Assembly: GCA_029204225.1 (NCBI GenBank)
Contig: CM055101.1
Span: 5,957,246-6,021,245, forward strand
DNA: 64,000 nt
Direction of reading: 5' to 3'
From: Diphasiastrum complanatum
Lineage: Eukaryota; Streptophyta; Lycopodiopsida; Lycopodiales; Lycopodiaceae
The notes beneath the pieces are model-generated. The model was not told the origin of the DNA. It did not search any database and worked only from the letters and a program-made list of their open reading frames with translations. Shown one piece after another: positions 34,965-47,849 of the stretch; within the stretch, counting starts at the first letter, position 1; each line of letters begins with the position of its first letter. The position numbers and the translations under genes are program-made.

Positions 34965-37900
34965 TCATATGAATAGTTGTTGAGTGTGGCAGTTCGGTTG
35001 AAGCCATATTGTATACCACCAATCGTAATTGTATGGCGTGTCTTGATTGTGTGTTCGAGACAACCACTTGAAATATGTAGGTGGCGCTTGACTCCTTGGT
35101 ATAGAATGGTTACTCTCTGCATATTCATCGTAAGAGTTGTATGTATAAATATAGTCGGGGTATATTGGAGAGATTGATGAATCATTGAAATCTTGGTATT
35201 GATATTCATCATGAAGTGATGAATGAGGAAAATATTCATTTGTTTTTGCAGAATAATATAAAGATTGATAAGCATTTCCATTTGAATAGACCCTTTGACT
35301 GCATGGCGCATGAACAACTTCACCTGAATCCACTGGTTGAGGTCTTGTTGTTTGAGAAGCAGTGTATAAGTGCATTTCTCGCGTTGTAGGTGCATGTGCC
35401 TTTGGATGTTGATGCATAGGTTGGTGTGCTTGAGTAGCAACTGCTCCATTGGACATGGTAGTTCGATTTGAATAGCAGGAGTAGATTGCTTTAGATCTAC
35501 ACTGCTTGGTTGATTTTGTAGTTGAAGCTCATTCTCTCTGAAACAACTTGCATTTGCTTGCAACAACCCCGGAGAACCATTCCCACTTGATTCATCTTCA
35601 TTCTGATTTGGCCTTTTTGGCACTTGTTCCTCTACACTTTGTTTAGTGGGAGATATAGATGTGTTGGCTCCGTCCTCTTTAGCCGTTGATTGCTCATCCT
35701 TCCATGTGTACCCCTTCTGCAACATCCAGTGGAGAACGTTTTGCTTTGATAGCTCAATGTGGTTGTTTATAGACATGAAATCAAAAAACTCTTGTAGATA
35801 TCCCTTTGGAGGCATGAAGAGTTCTTGACTTGGTGGAAATCCATGATGTCTTGCCAATATGTTTACCACATCATCATTTTTTTCATTGCCTTTCCTTCTT
35901 GTTCTCCACCAAGGTTGAAAGCTTCTTTTGAATCCTCGTGTTTTGTTACCTTTAACCACTTAAAGTAGGAATTTTTGAATTGATCTAGTGGCCAACAATC
36001 TAGAACTTCGTTAGAAGCTCGTGTGAATTGATCTTGAGGTGAAGTTTCAGTCATGCATTCTTGTGGTACACTTCTTGTCATTAGTCTTGGACATAAAACT
36101 TCAGTCAGATTTTCATCTCGATCATTACTTCTAGATTGTTGTGCTTTCTTCCTCGCTCTTACCCTTTGTTTTTCTTTTCGTTCAGATTCATCAAGTTCTT
36201 TCTTTTCCTCACTCCTCAATATCTTTTCCTTTTCTACCCCACCACCTTCAAAAGATTTTCTTTGAATCCGCATACCCCGTGTCTGCCAACCATAAAAAAA
36301 TATGGCTCTTTAAAATCATCAGGTGAGTGTTGTGTGAACATTGATAAATATGCTAGCCAACAAATTGTGACATTATGACTTGATTTAGAATCTTCATAGA
36401 AATCATCTTGTTGGTTTTTTAGTAATTCATCATTCTTAGGATCTAACACCATATGATCTGCCTCTTGCTCTTGACTCCTCATCTTTTCTTGTTCCATCTG
36501 TTCCTTTTGTTCAAGCTTCGTCCATTCCATTACTTCGGCTTTGTCCCTTACCTTTGCATACCACCACCTTCTAAACATCTTCTTTGAATCGTTATAGTCC
36601 ATCTCATTGAGCCATTTGAAGTAGTGCCCCTTATCGAATCTGATGGTTGCAAGTTGAAACGTGATAAATAGTCTGGCCAACATATGTTAAACTTTCGATC
36701 TGATGTGGAATTATCATCTTGATCTTCGCGTTGACTAGCCAGTCCTTCACCACAATGATCTTCATTTCTTACGTCTTCCTGATCTTGACCTTGATCTCTT
36801 GGATCAACAACTTTAGTAGATTCTTCTGTTTGTATCGCAGTTGTGGCTTGCTGATCCATTGTGGATTGATTCCCAATGACATCATACCAAATTTTAAATA
36901 ATTCTTCATCATGCGTTGCTTCAGCTCCTTTTATCCACTACAAGTATTGTTGTTGCATATTTGGAGAGATTCCAGATCTATGTAGAGAATCGATCACTTG
37001 TTCTGTAATTCGATCAGTAGCTTGATTATGAGATGGACTATTGTGATGAGTGATAGGCCTGTCTTCACATTTCATCAATCTGTATGGCTCTGTCTTTTTC
37101 TTGTTTTGAGATGTTGTTGCTATTGTTGGCCCCTTCTCATTTGATGGTCCTAATTGTCCAATTTTGTTTTCAACGAATATATCTCTTGTCCACCATGTTC
37201 AAAAATTGTTTCTGTGTCTTCAAACTTATTTGCATCAAGTCACAAAAAGTACGCATCTGCTAGGTACATAGATTTCTTCTTCGTATACTTGTGGAGGTAC
37301 TCAAGTTTCCAAGTTTTTCTCTTATAGCCTTGTTGGTAGGACAATACGTGCTTCCATATTTGTTTGCAGTTATCCATATTTCTATGTGGAGATGGAATCA
37401 GTTGATTCCACATTTGATGGTACTACTCCGTATTAGGCAGCTTATTATGTCGCCACCATTGTGGATAGTGAAGCATCTGCTCATCCATCCATTCTTTGAA
37501 TTATTTTTTTGTTTTTTGATCTTCCATTTGCAAGTTGAAGATTGGTCGTGCTGTCGTTGCTTGCCATGAGAAACTTCTTGAAACACTGGTTCCTTGTATT
37601 TCACCTTTTTTGCAATGGACTATGTCAACTGTTGTGCATTTGGCATACACATTCCTGGCATCTTGGTCTTTCTTTTTGAATATTGCATTGGTTTCTTTGA
37701 ACCAGGTAGACTTGAGACATCTTGAACTAAGTTTGATGGACGGACTAGGACTGGACGTAATGGACAATCTATACAAGGATGCTTTGTCCCGCAATCAACA
37801 CAAGAGGTGACAAATGCTACATAATTACTTCGATGAGGACATTCGATTCTACGATGCCTACCTCCACACCCAAAACATCTGACATACGAGATAACTCCAT

Positions 37901-37990
37901 CACCCCGCAAGTGTGACCAATACACTGGAATTGACGTTTCGTATGGACCCTCTACATAGTAGGAGAATCTACAAATGGCTCTTGGAGCAT
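34965..37990 (-). pseudogene. unrecognised zinc-knuckle protein with repeated YFxWL..WW motifs, broken
   Basis: A minus-strand coding region of about 3 kb, cut by frameshifts and stops (for example in A runs near 37500 and 36285). The 5' part has two knuckles of form CX2CX3HX4C: CFGCGGRHRRIEC (37876-37840) and CVDCGTKHPCIDC (37801-37763). About six degenerate copies of one motif follow: AYFLxLDANKFEDTETIF then WW; YLxWIKG..LFKIWYD; GHYFKWLNEMDYNDSKKMF then RRWW; PYFFWLADTGYADSKKIF then RWWGRK; NSYFKWLK then PWWRTRRK; PTYFKWLSRTHNQD then DWWYT. Acidic/Gln-rich linkers (EQKEQMEQEKMRSQEQEAD) separate them, and the C-terminal part is Tyr/Gln/Pro-rich. A repeated helical DNA-binding (Myb-like) fold is a guess from the tryptophans. 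No known family is recognised. It lies between two B-family LTRs. Confidence 0.6.
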
Positions 37991-38019
37991 TGAAGAAAAT
38001 GCAATTTCTAAAATCTCAA

Positions 38020-38657
38020 CTAGATGTGTACTTGCAGTCATATTGCAATGCGATGTAAAATATACAGTGAAAATCAATCACAAAGAAATAATCAGTCAAA
38101 ACCACTCAAAAGTTCAATCAAATCCACTGAAAAGGTTTGTCAAACCTGCTCACTCTTGTTTGTACAAACTCCTTCTCTTCATTCCCCCGAATTGAAACTG
38201 AGAATTGGTGAATTGAAGCTCAATATTCCTTCCTTTCTAAATGGGTCAAAGATATGAATGTTATGTAGGATTGACTAAAAATAGTAACTTGGTGGTCAAA
38301 TCTCCACAACTTTGACTTTAGGTGCTTGACTGAGCCAAAATTCTGATATAGTAGATGATATCCCTAGGTGTTCGGTCCAAAATATGAAGATTGGGTATGA
38401 ATTATCCAAAAATAGTCCTTTTTTGGGCAAACTTGGTCAAATATGGCCAAACGCAATCAAATGAAGCCGATTTTTTCGATGGATCGGATTTATGTCTGAA
38501 GGCCCGTCTACGTCTACGACAATGGATGCATCTAATGGAGGGAAGGCATTTCTGGTTTATCCGATGGGATCAGTGCGAAGGCCTCGCTTATTGCATGCAA
38601 ATTAGGAGGCCTTCAATCCGATGGAAGGTCAGGTCCAGCTCTTCATGAATTCAGCAG
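38020..38657. other. no gene recognised
   Basis: Spacer between the broken YFxWL gene and LTR B2. It might hold the 5' exon of that gene, but no convincing start was found. Confidence 0.35.
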
Positions 38658-38823
38658 GAAACCAACCAAACAATAATCCAAGAAATAAAAGAAGACAAAA
38701 CAAATCAAAGCTTATCTACAAACATTTACATTGCCAAACAAGAACACAAAGAAGCAGATCCTAACATCCAACCTACCTTGAAACATCAAAACATTATCCA
38801 TATCTATGCTAAAATCAACTATC

Positions 38824-38922
<99 letters not shown>

Positions 38923-39434
38923 ATCTTCGAAGAAGAGGAGGAAGAGAGAGATCAAGAATCAAGAAGTAGAGAGGAGAAGGGAGATGGAGGAGAAGGGATG
39001 AGAGACACCACAAGAGAGGAGATGCACCAAAGTTGAGTAGAGTTTTTCCTATTCACAATAGTATTCCTTTTGAATGGTGTACAATAGGCGCCTTTTGAAT
39101 GGTGTACAATAGACGCCTTTTTATCTTTGGGGTGGCCCTTGCCCCTTGCTTCCTATTGGCTACTTGCAAGGAGGTGGGATTGAAATCCACACCCTTCACA
39201 AGAAACACAAACTAATGTACGGTGTGTACAAAGAAGCACACTCCACCTAACTACAAAACTTAGGAACTTACTAAGTTTAACTTCCAATTTGGCCTTTTAA
39301 TATTATTTTAATCACATGGCCCAAAGTCTAGTTTATTCCAAAATAGATAATTTACAAGTGAGTCTTACGCACGCAGGATGCCACAACCCTCACAACTTAT
39401 TGTTAATGTTGGCCTCAAGGAATCTGCCAATACA
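38658..39434 (+). repeat. gypsy-family B 5' LTR, copy 2
   Basis: Close relative of 33229-34135 with GA at 38827-38917 and a small tandem duplication of TTTTGAATGGTGTACAATAG near 39068-39110. It ends CTGCCAATACA, directly before TGGTATCAGAGC, which makes it a 5' LTR in plus orientation. Confidence 0.8.
38827..38917. repeat. (GA)45 microsatellite in LTR B2
   Basis: 91-bp tract at the same LTR position as 33465-33626. Confidence 0.97.
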
Positions 39435-39446
39435 TGGTATCAGAGC
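39435..39446 (+). other. primer binding site of B element
   Basis: TGGTATCAGAGC immediately after the LTR end, initiator-Met tRNA type. Confidence 0.9.
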
Positions 39447-41640
39447 ACTTTCTTGAGCAATTGGGAGTGCTTTGTTTTTTGGTTTCTTTGCAAGTTTTTG
39501 GATCTTATGTTTGTTTTTGTGATTTTCTTTCCAAGTTTAAGAATCTCCATTGAAGGAATAAGATGTGCTATCTCTTTTCTCTCTTCATCTCTCTCTAGTT
39601 GGATCTTCAGCTTTTGGTGGATCTTCAACTCTCTCTTTCTAGACAGTTTTCTGGCCATTTTTCTCTCTTTTTTTGTTTTAATTTTTTTTTTGGTCATAGC
39701 TTCTTTGTTTGTGATTGCACTTGAGTTTTGTTAGTTGCATTGGTGTCATAGTAAGTCAGCGCCTATGATGATTTAATTTTTTTTGCTGGCCGTTTTCTGG
39801 AAACCCCAATTTCAAAAATCCTAATTTTTAGTTTTTGAAAAAATTCATTTTTTTTTATCCCTTTTCACGATAGAAGTTCAAAATAATCATATGAATGAGG
39901 GTGCTAGGCTGAGACAAGACTATTGATCCAATTTCATGTCAAACGGAGGACTACATCCAAGGATCTTGCTTCCAAAGAGGTATTTTTTTTTACTTTTCAT
40001 TGTTTTCAGGTGTTTTTTTTTGCATATGTCATTGGATCTTATTCTTTTCTTACGTTCCTTGATTCTTAAGATCCATTTTGCATCCATTTTTTTATCTCTT
40101 GAAAGTGAAACCTTGGTCAAATTGGAATATTTTGTTTTCTGTTCTAAAAGATTCTGTTTTTGGACCTTTACATACTTTTTTTTTAGAAGTTCATTGCACT
40201 TTACGGTTTGCCAAACAGATGTCTCTTTCTCAAGATATTACACTTTGAAGTTGTGCCCTACTTCACCACCTTTAGTCCATTTGTGAATTTTCTTTGTGGT
40301 TGTCCAACGCCCTACTACCCCACATTGAACGACCATTTTGGTAGCTTTTTTACCACCTATCACTTGCTTCTTCACCACCTATCTCTTGCTGAATTTTCTG
40401 TCACATTTGGGCAGCTTATTTCATTACTTGGTGCTCCCTTTTGTGGTGTTTTCTTCTTTTGGTATTCCCTTGTTTCATGGCCTTTTCCCGTTGGTGTTGA
40501 TTAGAGCCTAAGTTGAGGTGATGACTAGTGTTCTCTCCCTCAGAGATTGTGTGTCTTCCACATTCCTTGTTGGTATTAAAAAAAAAAATTGGATCATTCG
40601 TCACATTTACTGTTGTTTTTCCTTCACACTTTATGTTTTCCCGTTTTGATTCCATTTTCTTTATTCGTTTTCTATTTTGTTAAAAAAAAAGTGACAAAAT
40701 GATGAAATTTTTTTCTTTTCCTAAGTATTTTGGTTTTTCCTCTACATCTTGTGGCATTGTCGAATTCACCGACTTGGTGAATATGAGGATTATTTTCTCA
40801 CTTATTCATGTTCAAATGTTATGAAAATCAGGATGGCTTCTTTGGGGTTAGATGGCTATGCAAAAGTTTGGTTTTTCATCTATCGTCGCACTCGTCCTAC
40901 TCTAATATGGGGCATATTTTTAGAAGATCTTCTATTTGTGACCACTCTTTCTACGTTATCTTTTGCATGTGAGGTTGAGTCTTCACCCTGAGATGGTGAT
41001 AGAGTCACATAGTCTTGAGATAGTGATAGCATCACATAGTCCTATTATCGTGTCACATAGTCCTATTGTAGAGTCACGTTTGAGATTGAGTCACACATAT
41101 CGATACATGTTGAGTCTTCTTGTATAGTGATTGACTCTCAGATCGAGAGGCATACACATAGTGCATTCGAGTCGGCTCTACAGGTTGATGTTGAGTACCT
41201 TGGTGTTGTTCCAGCTTCACAGATTGATGTTACTCCAGATCTACAGGATGCTGCTGAGTGCCTTACACCTATATGCCTTGATTCACGGATACCATGTTTA
41301 GTGGTCATTCTTGGTTTCATTGATACCGATGCCACATACCTTGGTAATGTTTTTTCTATTGCTCATGCGCATACTTCAGATATCCCTCCTAGTTCGATGG
41401 TTAGTGTATTATCTTCTACATTGGACTCTATATTTCCTTCTCTTGATTCCGTTATGGCCGATGTTCCTATTAATTTTTGTGTTTCGTATAGTCTTGCTTT
41501 CATTTGGACCTATTGATTGGTGCTGGTTTTATCATAAAACTGATTGTCCGCGGTGTAGATATCTTGGTTTTCATAATTATGCTTGTGACTCTTTATCTGT
41601 TCCTTGGATTGGCGTGAGCTGAACATCGATTGTCATAAGT
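39447..41640 (+). pseudogene. Ty3/gypsy-type gag remnant of B element
   Basis: After a T-rich leader, 40740-40930 reads EYEDYFLTYSCSNVMKIRMA, then SLGLDGYAKVWF and RTRPTLIWGIFLEDLL. This is the retrotrans_gag pattern (E.YF....K..A...L.G.A..W......W..F...L). A low-complexity stretch with repeated SHSPI or SHSLE follows (40990-41060), then an open frame 41127-41516 without known motif, and a Cys/His-rich piece (41520-41600) that could be a decayed knuckle. No protease or RT was found after it. The gag class is inferred from the pattern and the order LTR, primer site, gag. Confidence 0.55.
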
Positions 41641-43640
41641 CTTTTTTAGAGTTTTCTGAGGGCCAGCCTATTTATGTTCAATTACCTTTTTCACATCATA
41701 AGATTGTATAGGGTCATTTGTGAGAGATTTCAACAAGTTTAGTCATATTTTGGTGAATTGTCAATTGAGGCCAAAACTTATTTTAGACTTAAAGATAAAA
41801 TTTTTGAAGTTATATTAGTTTAAAATACATTCAATAAACACTTTTTGAAAGTGTGGGAAATTTGGTAGTCGAGTTTGAGAGATATTCAAATTTGAACTTT
41901 GGGTACATTGAATCTAGTCCCAAAATAGTAGGATTTTTTGTATTGGAGGGAAAGCCAAGTCACAAAGTAGGGTTTGGACCTGTTATATATTGTTTTAACT
42001 CATGGAGAAAGGAATATTCTCTCTTATCTCTCTCATTTCATCATTATACATGGTTCTCTTTGGGTTCTACTACTCAGTACGAGCTTCCACTATTGCACCT
42101 TGGATAGTGACCAAGTCACATTTGCCCTTCTCACTTTCTATTTTTCAGCTTTCTGGTGTGTACTATATTTGATTCGATTATTTTTTTATGTTTAAATTTG
42201 TACATACGAGAAAATATTTTTTAAAGCAAAAATATTATTAAATTAAAATCTTAAAAATATTGAGATATTTAAAATTTTATGACTTGTACTCTCTTTGTGA
42301 GGAACTTTCTAAGCATATCATTTGCATGAGCACTATCATTTAAATATATTGAGCAATTATCATTAAAAAAAATAATATCTTAATTATTGTGTATTTTCTA
42401 GTAATTTTTTTACCAAAAAAAATTAAAATTAAAATTTGAATTTTTAGCCAAGTTCAATACTTTTTCGTTGCAAAACAATTGTAGATTATTAGCTTGAGTG
42501 GAATCCAACAACTCTTCAAATAAAAAAAGTAATACAATTTGTAAAATCTCACATAAATTATTGAATCTCAGTGTATTTAATTAGAAATTCATCATTTAAA
42601 ATTTTTTCGTCTCAAATCCGTAAGAATTATCAGCTACGTAGAGGGTATATGGTCTTTAAAAAAAAACTACAAATATTAAACTTACAATCTCTTTCGTTGA
42701 TAGTGTAGAAAGATGGCAGATCATCGACATTCTTTGAAATATGTCTCTATAGGATCATCAGTAGTTCCTTTCTCATATCATACAATTTTTTTGTTATCTT
42801 TTTATATGCCTTAGCTTTTAAAATGTCATATTTAAATTGTTCTATATTTTTTTATTTTTTTTGTCTTCAATGCTTTGAAAACATAAAGAGCTATGCTTAG
42901 TATGGAATGAAGAAAAATATCAGTTACAATGTGAATAATAGTTAAAATCAAATATTATATAATAAAAGCTATGTTTAGCTTGAAAACTACTACATACCAT
43001 ATTTGTAAAAAGAATAAAAATCAGAAAGAGCATTTTAACTTTTGAGCTCAGAGGATAAAGCCTCTAGCATTCTTGAAAATCTTGGATTTAGGCCTAAAAC
43101 CATGGTCTCTTGAATTTTCATGAGTAATTTATGTTTAAAATTTAAAAAAAATTATTAGACCTTAATCTTATTTATTCATTCAAAATATAATCTACTGGAA
43201 AAAAAAAATCTCAAAGAATAAACAAATTTATCTTTGGAATTCCATTTCTATTTCAGATAATAAGAGCTGTCCATCTGCAACTCTAGTAAGAACAATGACA
43301 ACTAACTTCGTGGAGTTGATGTATTGCATATTTTTTCACTCAGTAATACTCATATCAATAGCAATAATCTTTAGAAAATTTTAAGATAAAATAATCATGC
43401 CATGATATTTCAAAAGAATACAACAAAAAAAATTTCATAACCTAGATATAATAAGATTTAGACATCAAAAATCCTTGCTAGACATGGAAAAGAGCTTTAT
43501 ATGCTCACTTCAAAAAGCAAGTTGAAAGTAACTTTCATAATTCATCGAACTCTATGTATAAATTTTAAGTCAAAATGTAGGCCTCTCTTTTGAATACAAA
43601 GAGTTTTAAACTCTAACTACCTTACATCTCCTTGCTTCGA
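41641..43640. other. AT-rich, no gene recognised
   Basis: Very AT-rich with A and T runs. Only short ORFs. Confidence 0.5.
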
Positions 43641-44488
43641 GTATCTAAGATACTCTTTGTGAAAAAAATTGATTATTTGAATCATTGTAATTTTCATCTT
43701 GTAATCCTGGTTCATATTGTGATCCCGGACAAAAAGTTTTGTCTTCTCTCTTATTTTTGAAAGAAGTTCTCAAGTCTATTGATTGCCCCCTCAAGTAAAA
43801 CGAGAGCAGATGCAATAGTATTTCTTTTGGCTTCTTATAAGGCCACGCTTTTTGACCTCTTTGCCATCGTCTTAACTCTATCCTTGGCTTTATGGGTGCT
43901 TTCCTCATGGATGTCTTTAGTAGACGGTACAAAACATTTTTCTTAGGAATTTTTTGTTTCTCAATAGGATTTTTTTTGTAGGGGGAGGACTCTTTTGAGT
44001 ATTGGAAGGAGCAATGGAAGAAAAATTGACTTTTATTATAACTAATGACTTGGAGGTATGGGATGAAATGATAAGATCCTTTAACTTATAAAGAGTAGCT
44101 ACCGCGAACTCTATCACTACTTTAAGCTCTGAGAATATTACAAAAGTAAATGTTCAATATGAAACGTATGGTTAGCATGGAACAATTAACTTTAATAAAA
44201 ACAATACACAAAAGATTTCACGTACTAGAGTTATCAAAGCTTTCTGGAAATATCAAAAGATTCTATGTATACAAAATTGTAAATAGTAAAGAATCTTACA
44301 ATAGTTTTGAAAAAAAAAAATGTGAAAATAAGACTTAAAATGAAAAGAAAAACTCGTTTTTTTTTGAAATTTTTTTATTCAAAACTCTTTTAAAATATTA
44401 AAAATAAGCAAAATATCAACATATTTTGAAAATTTTAAGTACTTATTTTCTTAAAAGAATTATTATTGGTAAACAAATAATTCTTTTT
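43641..44488. other. no gene recognised
   Basis: ORFs 43932-43645 (minus, Lys/Arg-rich, 95 codons) and 44117-43917 are open but show no motif. Possibly decayed retroelement sequence. Confidence 0.3.
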
Positions 44489-44702
44489 GTTATGCTAAAC
44501 ATAGCAAAAGGACTTGTTATTCCTTCTCAACCTCTTGCTATGATGTGCTCTTGTCAACCTTTTGTTGTGCCACTTGAAGAAAGTGATTATGTTATGTTGG
44601 GCATAACAAAAAGTTTTGTTATGTTGAGCATAGGAAAAAAAAGTTTTTCTATAAGGCATTCCTATAGCAAAAAGTTTTCTTTTGTTGCGCATAGCAAAAG
44701 AG
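44489..44702. repeat. short palindromic repeats, about four copies
   Basis: Variants of TGTTATGTTGAGCATAGCAAAA occur near 44489, 44590, 44612 and 44681. Each is a near-palindrome (GTTATG..CATAAC) followed by AAAAG. Degenerate and irregularly spaced. Confidence 0.6.
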
Positions 44703-44749
44703 ATTTATCTTCTTCGACCATCCCTTTAGTTGTGACTCAATACTAAAAA

Positions 44750-46600
44750 ACAAATCAAAGTTCATTTTCTAATATTCTTAATGTGATTGTTTTTAAAATA
44801 TCACTCCTAGTGATTTTCATCTTGTTTCAATAAGGCTCTACATTTTTTTTGTATATTTCATTTTCTACATCCCTCACTTTAAATAGCTTAAATTCATATC
44901 AAACATAAACATCAAGGTTTATGACAATCTAAATTAGCCTTTATGTAACTCTTGATATCAAATCAAGTTGATGAGTTGAATACATTCACATATGGTACAA
45001 GCTTGATGCATGAAACATGTGTATGTCTATCTCTCATGATAGTTGGATTTAGATATGGTACAAAAATGTTTAATAAAAAAATTCAAAACTCATATCATAC
45101 TCTTTGGGGATTGTAATTTTATCATATCTACTTGCACAAAACTCGTGAGTTTCAGAATTTGCCATTACCTTGTAATCTTACCAATCCATATTCAAGTAGT
45201 GCTAAATGTTAGTCCATGATATGTAAGAGTATATATAGTGCATAAAATTCAAGAACTATGGGGAAAAAAGTACATGGTATGTGAGTTGTTCTTCACTCTA
45301 ACTACCACAACTTGTCTTCTAGGCTTTCCCACCCAAGTTTGAGTCCATGTGTATACATGAAGATATCATTAAAGTTTTGAAGGAAATTCTTTAAGGATGA
45401 GCTACTCTTGAATTATGCACTTTGAGACTATGAGGTATTATGCTTATCCTTTTGGGATGTAAATACATTGTTGCTGCCCTTCAAGGTTGTGAAATTGATG
45501 CTAATTTTCTTTCATGGATGAAATGTGAAATGTTGGCATGCCATTCTAGATTGTTGTGATCAACAAAGTTGTCATACCAACGTCATGATATAATAATTGT
45601 GTATTACAACTCAATGTTATCTATATTTTTTTAAAACCAAACTATGCAACTTCAAGCATGAATGGCCATTTTTTTTAAACTCCTAACACAACAGACATGG
45701 CAAAAAAAAGAGTAAAATCAAAATAGAAGGAAAAAAAACTCGTGGCAGTGTAAAATACAAAGATACACTAAAGTAATGATGAGGAGGAGATTTGTATTTG
45801 TTTTGTAATAAAAACAGTTTATTTGAAACCCTGAATGGTCAACCATCTCATGCTTTTTTTTGTATTAAAGTTTGGTTTTCTCAGTATAGTATTGCACTAT
45901 CTAGCCCACTTCATGGATGAGTTTTTTTTTTGTCTTTGTGGATTCTTATGTAAGTAATGAATTAGTTATGTTTCCAAAATCATTTATTCTTGCATTTTTC
46001 AAAACACAAGGGCCTTAATCTCTCCTTCACCATGGTTTACTAGTTTTAACAATTTAAAACTCTAATTCAATGTCATCAGAGCCACGAGTATGTTACCAAA
46101 AATACAAAAAATATCAATAACATATCTTTGTTTTCCATGGACAATATACCTTATCCCATCCATTCACTCATCATTGTATCATCATTGAGATCTTACTAAA
46201 TGTTGACTGCATAACTTTATCAATAAAGAAATAACCTCACTAGAGAAGCTCCTTAAATATACTAATAAGTTTTGGAATATAGGAAGGGATATCTAAAAAG
46301 TAAAATCATTGGAATAAAAAACTAGTAGAGTGACTATGCAACATGCCCATTCTATAATTTTGTTCATCTTTTGATTCTAGACTTTAGATGCACATAAGAC
46401 ATGGAAATATGATCATGCCAAAGTAGGAATAAAATTACATCAACTTACAATGAAAATTATTCTATCACTTTTGGCCTATGATTGGAGTAATGACATTTTC
46501 GTTACGTCTCCGATCTTAGACGGACTAATGGCAATGTCATATATGGAGACTATGTGTCCTAGTATTATTCTGTGTGATGCAAATTTTGAATTTAGTGGGA
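44750..46600. other. no gene recognised
   Basis: AT-rich spacer. I see no coding motif, LTR pair or microsatellite in it. Confidence 0.45.
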
Positions 46601-46639
46601 TTAATTAATAATTTATATTGACAACATAAATCATATAGC

Positions 46640-47310
46640 TACAGTGTTCGAGAAACTTTTTTGAGGTTTCCCTCAAAAATTCCATATCTTAAGGAGTTTT
46701 TCGGCTACTTACAACAGATATGCTTCTATTTGTTGGTTTTCCCCTATAAAATCTCAAATTTATCAAGTAAAAATTTTTGCAAAATTTTGTAGTTGTCGGT
46801 TTTTGGGAAAAGATGCTGGTTCCATTCCTTAAGAATGTCTGCTTTCCCGAACATTGTATGGCTATCTTGGTCAAAATGCACACAAAAGTCATCCAAGAAG
46901 ATCTCTAAATAAGAGTTCAAGTAGTCCTTAAAAAAAATTGCATGGATTTTTTTGAAGATGTTTGGGACATTGCACAATCCAAAAGGCATTACTTTATAAA
47001 TGTATGTACCCCACACTTTGATGAAGGTAGTCTTATGTTGGTCTTTGGGAGTAATATGTACTTGGTTGTACCCTATATTCCCATTTGAGAAAGCTATATG
47101 CTTCTTCTTTTGCTACTTGTTCAAGTATGAAGTTTTGTTAACGACAATAAAAAATTAATATTATTTTTTCTTTGTGACAACATTGAATTTCTTGAGATCT
47201 ACACAAATTTGTAGTGTACCATTTATTTTGGGAACCACAACTATGGATGATACTCATTTGGTGTGCTCAGTGTCATATGTGAAGCCACATCTAAAGCTTT
47301 CTTAGGTTCT
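46640..47310 (-). pseudogene. Ty3/gypsy reverse transcriptase remnant
   Basis: Reading the minus strand: VVPKINGTLQICVDLKKFNV (near 47240-47180), then GNIGYNQVHI and TFIKVWGTYIYKVMPFGLCN followed by VPNIF and FLDDFCVH (near 46880). These are the ordered RT blocks of Ty3/gypsy, which have R.C.DYR.LN, Y.VMPFGL.NAP..F and YLDD. Stops and frameshifts occur. The catalytic box reads FLDD. Neither protease nor RNase H was identified beside it. Confidence 0.8.
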
Positions 47311-47354
47311 TGTTTGAACAGCTAGCAATATTGTGAATATACAATGAGACATAG

Positions 47355-47771
47355 TTGATCTCAAGAAATGCTTATCTAATCAATGGAATGGGATGTGGTA
47401 TTCCTTTGGATCGGATCACCGTCAAAACCCTCAACTGGCCAAAGATACCCTCACACTATGGATGTGGCACTGAAGTAGATGGCAACAAGGATCTGGTCCA
47501 ATTTTCACAACAATATGCCAAGTGCCAGGATTCGATAGATCGTGCGACAATAGCATTTGCCTGTGATCTAGCGTTTTTTATGAAGGTCTTTACCAAATGG
47601 GACGATTTTTTTCTATTGATCCTTTTTTATCCTAATAAAGCCATATCGTCTGAGAACATCAATGACCAATTCCCAGTGGCACATTTGTATTATAGAGTGG
47701 CAATGATCCATGGCCTAATAAGTTCCAGACATAGATTTTTCAATTTTGGTTGGAGGGCATCTTGCCTTTGA
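47355..47771 (+). CDS. unrecognised 138-codon ORF
   Basis: Open frame with mixed, protein-like composition, including DRITVKTLNWPKIPSHYGCG, AFACDLAFFMKVF and VAHLYYRVAMIHGLISSRHR. No domain is recognised and no splice sites frame it. It lies between a gypsy RT relic and an inverted B LTR, so it may be a retroelement-derived or captured fragment. It could also be chance in a region with few stops. Confidence 0.3.
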   Translation: MISRNAYLINGMGCGIPLDRITVKTLNWPKIPSHYGCGTEVDGNKDLVQFSQQYAKCQDSIDRATIAFACDLAFFMKVFTKWDDFFLLILFYPNKAISSENINDQFPVAHLYYRVAMIHGLISSRHRFFNFGWRASCL

Positions 47772-47849
47772 CTCGAATTTATGGAAAAAATCACCAGCCA
47801 TTTAATCAAACTTCGTAACAAGGCCCAGAGTTCTCCTTAGTTCCAATGT

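Noticed and set aside
34787-35400. C-terminal half of the 390-codon minus ORF (Ile/His-rich)
   Set aside because: The coding frame shifts near 35450. The real continuation is the overlapping Tyr/Gln-rich frame ending in the YFKWL...WW motif, so the rest of the long ORF is out of frame.
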